Assembly (NCBI GenBank): GCA_003104895.1
Contig: PQAG01000010.1
Location: forward strand, 4,704 to 24,198
Length of the DNA: 19,495 nucleotides
Direction: 5' to 3'
Source of the DNA: Nitrosomonadales bacterium
GTDB lineage: Bacteria > Pseudomonadota > Gammaproteobacteria > Burkholderiales > Sulfuricellaceae
Shown here: piece by piece, positions 7,777 to 14,780 of the stretch
How positions within the stretch are numbered: position 1 is the first letter of the stretch
Layout: each line of letters begins with the position of its first letter
Notes under the pieces: generated by a model
Database searches by the model: none
What the model saw: the letters and a program-made list of their open reading frames with translations, nothing else
Told to the model about the DNA's origin: nothing
Position numbers and translations under genes: made by a program

Positions 7777-7837
7777 TGCTAGTCAGTAAGGATTTGCCTG
7801 GGAAGGAATCCAGCATGGCCGTGTAGAGCCATTCTGA

Positions 7838-7851
7838 GCGGTTCGAACCGC
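7838..7851. promoter_or_regulatory. Perfect 14-bp palindrome in the epsB leader
   Basis: GCGGTTCGAACCGC is its own reverse complement and lies about 50 bases after the predicted start and 55 before the start codon. It could be a DNA-binding site or the seed of an RNA hairpin. No function is known. Confidence 0.5.
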
Positions 7852-7905
7852 AGGTTTCCTGACCGGATTGCAGTGAACTCAATTAAGAATCGCGAGGAAC
7901 AGGAA

Positions 7906-9303
7906 GTGTTTCGGATTTCCAATCACTACGTCTCGATTACGGGAATCATCCTTTTTGCGATTGAAGTGCTCATCCTGATGGCTTCAGTCTATCTGGGCGC
8001 GTCCATCCGTTTCATGAGCCCTGAGCAGATTTTTTCCTCACCGTTTTCAGAGCTTTTTCCTCAGGCCGTGACTTTTGCATTTGTGATGGTTTTGAGCATG
8101 ACTGCGCTTGGGATGTATCAGCTGGATTACAAGGAGGATTTCAAGCGCACCTTGCTTCACCTCATGCCCGCTTTTGCTTTGGGGTTCGGGCTCATAACCC
8201 TGGTTTTCTATTTGGCGCCGGATTTGTATTTCGGCCGCGGCATTTTGGGGATTGTCATGATAATTGCCGCCTTGGGAGTCCTTTTGTCGCGGGTCGTTTT
8301 TTTCCGGTGGTCTGATCTCAGTCTTCTGGAGCCGCAGGTCATGATTCTTGGCGTTGGCGCAGTTGCAAGGGAATGCGGTGATCTGGCCGCAAATGATCAC
8401 TGTCATCATAAATTCAATATCGTTGGTTTTGTCCCGATGCCAAAAGAAGAATGCTTCGTGCCTTCTTCATCTGTCTTGCCAGTGAGCGGGTCGCTGGCAT
8501 CCATGGCAAAAAAACACAATGTAAACGAGGTGATTGTGGCGGTGCAGAACCGGCGCAACGGAAGCTTCCCTATCAAGGAACTTCTGGAATGCAAGCTGAA
8601 TGGGGTCAAAGTGAGCGATGCGGCGACCTTTTTTGAACGTGAAATGTGCCAGATCAGGGTAGACACTCTCCAGCCAAGCTGGCTGGTATTCGGTGGAGGG
8701 TTTGACCAGAGTTTCATGCGGGCCGCCATTAAAAGGAGTTTCGATTTGCTCGCAAGCGTGATCCTTTTGATTGCCACCCTCCCCGTCATGATAATTACCG
8801 CTATGTGCATTTTTATCGAAGATCGCATGCCGATCCTTTACCGGCAGGAGAGGGTGGGCAAGGATGGCCAGCCATTCGTCGTCATGAAGTTCCGCAGCAT
8901 GCGAAATGACGCTGAGAAAGCAGGAAAGCCGCAATGGGCGGCTGAAAACGACCCGCGAACGACGAGAGTAGGACGGATCATCCGCAAACTGAGAATCGAC
9001 GAACTTCCACAAATTCTGAACGTTCTGAAGGGGGAAATGAGTTTCGTCGGCCCCCGGCCGGAAAGGCCCTATTTTGTGAAACAACTCTGCGAAGAAATCC
9101 CTTATTACAACGTGAGGCACAGCATCAAGCCGGGGATTACAGGCTGGGCCCAGGTGCGCTACCAATATGGAGCATCGGTCGAGGATGCCGTGCAAAAGCT
9201 CCAATATGACCTGTACTATGTGAAGAACAACAGCTTGTTCCTGGATATAATAATACTGATAGATACTGTCCAGGTTGTCCTGTTTGGCAAGGGCGGGAGA
9301 TGA
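7906..9303 (+). CDS. XrtA/PEP-CTERM system priming sugar transferase (EpsB-like, TIGR03013 type)
   Basis: Polyprenyl-phosphate sugar-1-phosphate transferase that loads the first sugar of the EPS repeat onto undecaprenyl phosphate at the inner membrane. The 465-aa protein opens with several membrane helices (about residues 10-130), has a Rossmann-like middle region (VMILGVGAVARECGDLA), one more membrane hairpin, then the catalytic C-terminal domain. Seen there are RQERVGKDGQPFVVMKFRSM, RKLRIDELPQILNVLKGEMSFVGPRPERP with the Asp365-Glu366 pair, PGITGWAQVRYQYG and KLQYDLYYVKNNSLFLDI. GTG 7906 is preferred over the GTG at 7873: it has GAGGA seven bases upstream, and the protein then starts MFRISNHYVS, as family members do. 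It heads an operon with prsK (19-bp gap) and prsR behind a sigma-54 promoter. Donor sugar unknown. Confidence 0.92.
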   Translation: MFRISNHYVSITGIILFAIEVLILMASVYLGASIRFMSPEQIFSSPFSELFPQAVTFAFVMVLSMTALGMYQLDYKEDFKRTLLHLMPAFALGFGLITLVFYLAPDLYFGRGILGIVMIIAALGVLLSRVVFFRWSDLSLLEPQVMILGVGAVARECGDLAANDHCHHKFNIVGFVPMPKEECFVPSSSVLPVSGSLASMAKKHNVNEVIVAVQNRRNGSFPIKELLECKLNGVKVSDAATFFEREMCQIRVDTLQPSWLVFGGGFDQSFMRAAIKRSFDLLASVILLIATLPVMIITAMCIFIEDRMPILYRQERVGKDGQPFVVMKFRSMRNDAEKAGKPQWAAENDPRTTRVGRIIRKLRIDELPQILNVLKGEMSFVGPRPERPYFVKQLCEEIPYYNVRHSIKPGITGWAQVRYQYGASVEDAVQKLQYDLYYVKNNSLFLDIIILIDTVQVVLFGKGGR

Positions 9304-9322
9304 TTTCGGGACACGGCTTTCC

Positions 9323-11401
9323 ATGTTGACAAACATTGCGGCATATAGCTATTCCATAGCAGCTGTCGCGTTTCTTTTCCTGAGCGGATTCCTGTTGACC
9401 AGCTGGCGCGGCCGGCTGCATGGAATAATGCTGACTGCCGCCTGTCTTCTTGCCGCGTTCTGGGCGGCGACGGTTGCTTACCAGGTTGCCAGGGGACGCC
9501 CTTTGTCGTTCCTGACAGATATCCTGGAAATTGCTCGAAACGCCGGCTGGTCTGTTTTCCTGGTCATGCTGCTGGGGCCTTTTCAGAAAACGGATGCTTC
9601 GGGTTCTGTCAGGATGAGGCCATTTGTAGTACCCATCGCGGCTTTTTACCTCCTGCTTTTTTTTGCAACCGTGTACATCCATGGGGGGGATTCGCCTCCC
9701 CACGGCACGCTTGCTTTCATGACTGTCATTACCGGGCGGGTAGCAATGGCGGTCATGGGCATGATCCTGGTGGAACAGTTCTACCGGAATACACCCGCCA
9801 AGCAGCGCTGGGGGATCAAATACATCTGCCTGGGGGTCGGCGGGGTATTCGCCTACGATTTTTACCTATACAGCGAGGCCATGCTGTTCCGGCAAGTGAA
9901 TCCGGAAATATGGGCCGCACGCGGGATCGTCAATGCCCTGATTGTTCCGCTTATCGCAGTGTCGGCCGCACGCAATCCACAATGGTCTCTGGAAATTTCG
10001 GTGTCGCGCCGCATCCTGTTCCATTCCGCGGCACTGTTCGGTGCCGCTCTCTACTTGCTGGCCATGGCAGCTGCCGGCTACTACCTGCGTTTTTTTGGAG
10101 GAAACTGGGGAACGGTCTTGCAGGCGGTATTCCTGTTTGGCGCCGTGATTCTGCTCCTGGGGGTGCTTTTCTCAGGAACCTTGCGTTCATGGCTCAAGGT
10201 GTTCATCAGCAAGCATTTTTTCAATTACAACTATGATTACCGGGAGGAATGGCTGCGCTTCACCCGTGCCCTCTCCGAGGTCGGAAATGGGTTGGGAGAA
10301 CGCACCATCCAGGCTGTAGCCGAGCTGGTGGAAAGCCCCGGCGGCGCTTTGTGGATCAGGCGGGACTCCGGTAGTTGCGAACTGGTGGCGCACTGGAACA
10401 TGCCCCTGGCGCAAGGGGAAGAACCGGAAAAAAGTTCCTTTTGCCAGTTTCTGGAAAACAGGCAGTGGGTGATCGACTTGCAGGAATATGACTCGAATCC
10501 TGAAAAATATGGCGCAATTGCCATGCCTCAATGGCTGCGATCCATTCCCAGGGCCTGGCTGGTGGTTCCGCTGATCCAGCAGCGGAGATTGTTTGGCTTT
10601 ATGGTGCTGGCGCAGCCCAGGAGCAGAATCAGGTTAAACTGGGAAGTGAACGACCTGCTCAAAATCGCCGGCAACCAGGCAGCAAGTTACCTTGCACAAC
10701 AGGAAGCGGACAATGCGCTCATGGTGGCGCGCCAGTTCGAATCTTTCAATCGCATGTCCACCTTTGTGGTGCACGACCTGAAAAACCTGGTTTCCCAGCT
10801 GTCGCTCCTGCTTTCCAATGCCGAAAAACACAAGAATAATCCCGAGTTCCAGAAAGACATGATCGACACGGTGGATCTTTCCGTTCAGAAAATGAAGCGG
10901 CTCCTGCAGAAATTGAGCAGCGGCGCCTCCATCGAGAAGCCTGCACCGCTTTTCATCGACCAGCTGCTGCAGCAGGCGGTTGCAGCAAGGTCTGCGGCCG
11001 AGCCGAAACCGGAGCTGGAGATACAGGAGCCAGGCCAGACGGTATTGGCCAACTGGGCACGTCTCGAACGGGTCATCGGGCACCTTATCCAGAACGCCAT
11101 AGAAGCCACTCCCCGCGGCGGGCAGGTCCGGGTACGCTTGACCAGGGAGAAAGCCGCCGCGGTCGTCGAGGTCAAGGATACAGGGCATGGCATGAGTGAT
11201 GCGTTCATCCGCGAGCGCTTGTTCAAGCCTTTTGAATCCACAAAATCGGCAGGCATGGGCGTCGGAGTGTTCGAGAGCCGGGAATACGTCCACGAACTTG
11301 GCGGACAGCTTGAGGTAGCCAGCAACCCCTCAAGCGGCACGACTTTCCGCATGACATTGCCGCTTTACAACCAGAGTCATGCTGTCGAGAAAGCCGCATA
11401 A
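9323..11401 (+). CDS. prsK: XrtA/PEP-CTERM system histidine kinase PrsK
   Basis: Membrane sensor kinase that should phosphorylate PrsR. The 692-aa protein has a hydrophobic N-terminal half with about eight membrane helices (to near residue 290), then a GAF-like region (about 310-460: ESPGGALWIRRDSG, VVPLIQQRRLFGFMVLA) and a kinase core. The phospho-acceptor is His484 in STFVVHDLKN, an HDLKN-type box. The ATP lid has Asn591 in HLIQNAIEATPRGG, DTGHGMSD, FKPFESTKSAGMGVGVFESR and GTTFRMTLP. ATG 9323 gives the family-style start MLTNIAAYSYSIAAVAF; in-frame codons from 9275 overlap the preceding gene. The Shine-Dalgarno is weak, so coupling to epsB translation is likely. The signal sensed is unknown. 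Confidence 0.93.
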   Translation: MLTNIAAYSYSIAAVAFLFLSGFLLTSWRGRLHGIMLTAACLLAAFWAATVAYQVARGRPLSFLTDILEIARNAGWSVFLVMLLGPFQKTDASGSVRMRPFVVPIAAFYLLLFFATVYIHGGDSPPHGTLAFMTVITGRVAMAVMGMILVEQFYRNTPAKQRWGIKYICLGVGGVFAYDFYLYSEAMLFRQVNPEIWAARGIVNALIVPLIAVSAARNPQWSLEISVSRRILFHSAALFGAALYLLAMAAAGYYLRFFGGNWGTVLQAVFLFGAVILLLGVLFSGTLRSWLKVFISKHFFNYNYDYREEWLRFTRALSEVGNGLGERTIQAVAELVESPGGALWIRRDSGSCELVAHWNMPLAQGEEPEKSSFCQFLENRQWVIDLQEYDSNPEKYGAIAMPQWLRSIPRAWLVVPLIQQRRLFGFMVLAQPRSRIRLNWEVNDLLKIAGNQAASYLAQQEADNALMVARQFESFNRMSTFVVHDLKNLVSQLSLLLSNAEKHKNNPEFQKDMIDTVDLSVQKMKRLLQKLSSGASIEKPAPLFIDQLLQQAVAARSAAEPKPELEIQEPGQTVLANWARLERVIGHLIQNAIEATPRGGQVRVRLTREKAAAVVEVKDTGHGMSDAFIRERLFKPFESTKSAGMGVGVFESREYVHELGGQLEVASNPSSGTTFRMTLPLYNQSHAVEKAA

Positions 11402-11417
11402 CGGCAAGAGGAAACAA

Positions 11418-12770
11418 GTGAGCCAGAACAAAAAACACCTGCTGATAATCGAAGACGACCCCGGCCTGCAAAAACAGCTGCGCTGGAGCTTTGACGCTTA
11501 TGAAGTGCTGGTGGCGGGGGAGCGTGAAAGCGCGCTCGCTCAGGTTCGCCGCTTCGAGCCGGCGGTGGTCACCATGGACCTTGGGCTTCCCCCCGACCCG
11601 GATGGTGCCTCCGAGGGCCTGGCTACCCTGAAACAGATACTGGCGCTTGCGCCGGATACCAAGGTGATCGTTCTTACCGGCAACCAGGATCATGCCAACG
11701 CGGTGAAAGCCATCGGCATGGGCGCTTACGATTTTCATCAGAAACCTTTTGATCCCGAGATGCTGGGCCTGGTGATCAAACGTGCTTTCTACCTGCATGC
11801 GCTGCAGCAGGAGAACCGCAATCTGCTGCAGACTCAGGCTGATTCCCCCCTGTCCGGCATAATCGGCCGTGACCCCGGCTTGCTCAAGGTGTGCCGCAAC
11901 GTGGAGAAGGTGGCGCCCTCGGATGCCACAGTCATGTTGCTGGGAGATAGCGGGACGGGCAAGGAACTGCTTGCGAAAGCGCTGCACAGGTTGAGCTCCA
12001 GGCAGGGGAAGCGTTTCATGGCCATCAACTGCGCGGCGATTCCGGAAAACCTTCTGGAGAGCGAACTGTTTGGCTACGAGAAGGGCGCCTTTACCGGGGC
12101 AGTCAAGCAGACCCTGGGCAAGATCGAGCTTGCCAATGGCGGCACTTTTTTCCTGGACGAGGTGGGGGACCTGCCCATGTCCCTGCAGGCGAAACTCCTG
12201 CGCTTCCTGCAAGAAAGGGTGATCGAAAGAATCGGGGGGCGAGAAGAGATTCCCGTGGACGTGCGTATCGTGTGTGCAACGCACCAGAATCTGAAGGAAC
12301 TGATTGAGGCGGGGCGCTTCCGCGAGGATCTCTATTACCGGCTGAGCGAGATTGTGGTTACGATCCCTCCCTTGCGGGCCCGGGTGGGCGATGCCGCGCT
12401 GCTGGCGCATCACTTCAAGAATAAGTTCTGCGCCCAGGAAGGGCGTTCCTCGCTGAGTTTCAGCCAGGAAGCGCTGGCCGCGATAGAAAGCCATCCATGG
12501 CCAGGAAACGTGCGTGAGCTGGAAAACTGCATCAAGCGTGCCGTCATCATGGCGGATGGCCCCCAAATCACTGCGGATGACCTTGGATTGCAGGCTTCCC
12601 CCGCAATGGAAGAGCCTATCAATCTGCGCAAGGTGCGTGAGGAAGCCGAATACAAGGCTTTGGTGAAGGCCTTGGCAAGGGTGGACGGCAATGTTGTCAA
12701 GGCGGCAGAACTGCTCGGCATCAGCCGGCCCACCATTTATGATCTGATGAGCCGTCATGGGATCAAGTAA
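11418..12770 (+). CDS. prsR: PEP-CTERM-box response regulator PrsR, sigma-54 activator
   Basis: NtrC-class activator, partner of PrsK, that opens sigma-54 promoters of the exosortase/EPS regulon. The 450-aa protein has a receiver domain with acidic pair E12-D14, phospho-acceptor Asp54 (VVTMDLGLPPD), Thr87 and Lys109; an AAA+ domain with Walker A GDSGTGKE (176-183), the sigma-54 contact loop GAFTGA (223-228) and Walker B FFLDEV with Asp247-Glu248; and a C-terminal Fis-type HTH (about 410-448, VVKAAELLGISRPTIYDLMSRHGI). GTG 11418 is chosen because GAGGAAACAA precedes it and the protein then starts just before the first receiver strand; an ATG at 11379 overlaps prsK. It follows prsK by 16 bp. 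Confidence 0.95.
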   Translation: MSQNKKHLLIIEDDPGLQKQLRWSFDAYEVLVAGERESALAQVRRFEPAVVTMDLGLPPDPDGASEGLATLKQILALAPDTKVIVLTGNQDHANAVKAIGMGAYDFHQKPFDPEMLGLVIKRAFYLHALQQENRNLLQTQADSPLSGIIGRDPGLLKVCRNVEKVAPSDATVMLLGDSGTGKELLAKALHRLSSRQGKRFMAINCAAIPENLLESELFGYEKGAFTGAVKQTLGKIELANGGTFFLDEVGDLPMSLQAKLLRFLQERVIERIGGREEIPVDVRIVCATHQNLKELIEAGRFREDLYYRLSEIVVTIPPLRARVGDAALLAHHFKNKFCAQEGRSSLSFSQEALAAIESHPWPGNVRELENCIKRAVIMADGPQITADDLGLQASPAMEEPINLRKVREEAEYKALVKALARVDGNVVKAAELLGISRPTIYDLMSRHGIK

Positions 12771-12846
12771 GCGGCTCGCCGCGAAGCATTCCATTTTCCG
12801 CCTTTACAATAATTAAAAAGCATCGGGTTTAATCAAAGGGGCAGTA

Positions 12847-12876
12847 ATGTTTGAAAATCAGGCGAGGCCGCTGTGA
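12847..12876 (+). promoter_or_regulatory. Possible 9-codon leader ORF coupled to the amidotransferase-like gene
   Basis: ATG 12847 is preceded by AAGGGG five bases upstream, the strongest ribosome site in this gap. It encodes MFENQARPL and stops at TGA, overlapping the GTG of the next gene by four bases (GTGA). Such an arrangement suits translational coupling. It could equally be the relic of an older start separated by a frame change. Confidence 0.4.
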
Positions 12877-14711
12877 GCGGCCTGTGCGGCTGGATCGGCT
12901 ATGGCGCCTCAGCAGCCGATAACCGCCAGCTGGTTGAAAGGATGGCTGGAGCGCTGGCACGTTACGATGCTGCGGGCATCCAGAAATTGGCGGGAGAAAA
13001 GAGCGCCCTGGCGGTCGCTGCCAGCGGTGAAAGCGCTCACATATACCAGAAGGAAGGTCTCCTGGCCGCAGTATGGGGCCAGGCAGGATTCAGGGATGCG
13101 CGTTTGGCCCAGTTGGCGCGGGCAGAGGGGGTGGCCAGAACCCTGGCTGCGGGCTGGCTGGAGAAGGGGGAGCAAATTTGCGCGGATTTGTCGGGCGCGT
13201 TCTCTCTTTGCATCCTGGACGAGGACGCTGATGAGGCCGTTCTGGCAATCGACCGTATGGGCTCACAGCCGCTTTCCTACCAGGCTTCAGGCGCGGGCTT
13301 GATATTCGGTTCGTCCGCGGATGCGCTCGTTCTTCACCCGCAGGCAAGGCCGGAAATTGATTCCCAGGGCCTGTACAACTACGTCTATTTCCACATGATT
13401 CCCGGTCCCGGCACGATCTACAAGGGCCAGCAGCGCCTTCTGCCCGGCGAGTACCTCGTCTACAGGAAAGGAAGGGCAGAAACCCGGAGATACTGGGAAA
13501 TGCGGTTCCTGGAAGAGCAAAAGCAACCCTTTAACGAGCTCAAGCCGGAATTTCTGCGCCTATTGCACTCAAGCGTGCGCGATGCCGCCGGAGATCAGGA
13601 GGTGGGGGCATTTCTCAGCGGCGGGACGGATAGCTCCACGATCGCGGGAATATTGGGGGAGGTGAGTGGCCGGCCAGCCCGCACCTACTCCATCGGCTTT
13701 GAAGCCGAGGGTTATGATGAGATGGAATATGCCCGCATCGCGGCGCGGCATTTCTCTACCCGGCATCACGAATATTACGTGACGCCGGACGATGTGGTGG
13801 CGGCCATTCCGCAGATTGCGGCGATCTTCGATCAGCCCTTCGGCAACGCCTCCGCCGTGCCCGCCTTCTATTGCGCACGCATGGCGAGGGCGGATGGCCT
13901 GAGCAGGATCTTGGGCGGCGACGGGGGCGATGAACTGTTCGGCGGCAACGAGCGCTACGCGAAGCAAACCATCTTTTCCCTTTACGAACGCATCCCGGCG
14001 GCCTTGCGCAAGGGGGTTCTCGAACCCGTTGTTTTCAATATTCCCGGAGGCCAGCGGATCCCGCTGGTGCGCAAGGCGCGCAGCTACATCGAGCAGGCCT
14101 CGGTGCCGATGCCGGCGCGTCTGGAAACCTATAACCTGCTGGAGCGTTACGGCCCTGGGGAAGTTTTTACCCAGGAGTTTCTGGCTGCGGTTGATCCGGG
14201 CCAACCGCTCTCCCGCCTGAATGAAATCTATAACCAGGCCCACGCGCAAAGCCTGATCAACCATATGCTCGCGCTTGACCTGAAGTTCACCCTTGCCGAC
14301 AACGACCTGCCCAAGGTTGCCAAGGCATGCGAACTGGCGGGGATGGAGGTTGCATTCCCGTTTCTTAACGACGAAATGGTGGCCTTCTCCGCACGGCTCG
14401 CGCCGGAGCTCAAGCTCAAGGGGACGAAGCTGCGCTATTTTTTCAAGGAGGCGCTGCGGGGAACCCTGCCGGACGAGATCATCACCAAGCAAAAACACGG
14501 CTTCGGCCTGCCTTTTGGCGTCTGGCTCCAGAATCACAAGCCGTTGCAGTCCTTGGCTGCAGACAGCCTGAATGATCTGAAATCACGCCACATCGTGCGC
14601 GCCGACTTCATCGACAAGCTGCTTGGGCAGCATCTGGACGAGCATGCAGGCTATCACGGCACCATGGTCTGGGTGCTGATGATGCTAGAGCAGTGGTTCA
14701 GGAAGCGTTAG
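12873..14711 (+). CDS. Asparagine-synthase-like ATP-dependent amide ligase with degenerate glutaminase domain
   Basis: Two-domain AsnB-family protein, 612 aa; enzymes of this family adenylate a carboxylate and form an amide. The C-terminal synthetase half is intact: PP-loop SGGTDSS (249-255), then YSIGFEAEGYDEMEYAR, LGGDGGDELFGGNERY and KQKHGFGLPFGVWL. The N-terminal Ntn half keeps its end (LSGAFSLCILDEDADEAVLAIDRMGSQPLSY, PGPGTIYKGQQRLLPGEYL), but the RHRGPD and NGEIYN motifs are absent. The would-be catalytic Cys is residue 5 (MSGLCGW), not residue 2, so glutamine hydrolysis is doubtful. GTG 12873 has GAGG five bases upstream. It sits 102 bp after prsR. Amidation of a uronic acid on the polymer is an attractive but untested guess. 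Confidence 0.85.
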   Translation: MSGLCGWIGYGASAADNRQLVERMAGALARYDAAGIQKLAGEKSALAVAASGESAHIYQKEGLLAAVWGQAGFRDARLAQLARAEGVARTLAAGWLEKGEQICADLSGAFSLCILDEDADEAVLAIDRMGSQPLSYQASGAGLIFGSSADALVLHPQARPEIDSQGLYNYVYFHMIPGPGTIYKGQQRLLPGEYLVYRKGRAETRRYWEMRFLEEQKQPFNELKPEFLRLLHSSVRDAAGDQEVGAFLSGGTDSSTIAGILGEVSGRPARTYSIGFEAEGYDEMEYARIAARHFSTRHHEYYVTPDDVVAAIPQIAAIFDQPFGNASAVPAFYCARMARADGLSRILGGDGGDELFGGNERYAKQTIFSLYERIPAALRKGVLEPVVFNIPGGQRIPLVRKARSYIEQASVPMPARLETYNLLERYGPGEVFTQEFLAAVDPGQPLSRLNEIYNQAHAQSLINHMLALDLKFTLADNDLPKVAKACELAGMEVAFPFLNDEMVAFSARLAPELKLKGTKLRYFFKEALRGTLPDEIITKQKHGFGLPFGVWLQNHKPLQSLAADSLNDLKSRHIVRADFIDKLLGQHLDEHAGYHGTMVWVLMMLEQWFRKR

Positions 14712-14720
14712 TTTCCTGAA
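14697..14720 (+). terminator. Weak hairpin at the end of the amidotransferase-like gene
   Basis: TTCAGGAA and TTCCTGAA form a perfect 8-bp stem around the stop codon (loop 14705-14712), followed by A/T-rich AATTCCTTAATT. The stem is low in G+C and there is no clean T-run, so termination would be partial. Confidence 0.3.
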
Positions 14721-14780
14721 AATTCCTTAATTAGAGTCTGCTGGGAGCGGCTATACTTCCACCATGACGGCATTGCTCTT

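Larger units (their letters stand above)
7564..7905. other. Regulatory region upstream of the epsB-prsK-prsR operon (342 bp)
   Basis: Non-coding stretch between the protease and the EpsB-like transferase. It holds an inverted repeat at 7682-7699, a strong sigma-54 promoter match at 7761-7776, a leader of about 119 bases with a perfect 14-bp palindrome, and a GAGGA ribosome site before the preferred GTG. I see no clear terminator after the protease, and a possible 60-codon reading frame here has no supporting features. Confidence 0.7.

Noticed and set aside
12771..12782. GCGGC-TC-GCCGC repeat right after the prsR stop codon
   Set aside because: The loop is too tight unless a pair opens, and no T-run follows; not a convincing terminator.
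11223..12794. 523-codon minus-strand frame opposite prsK and prsR
   Set aside because: It is antisense to prsR, whose frame contains every receiver, AAA+ and HTH motif; long antisense frames are common in G+C-rich coding sequence.
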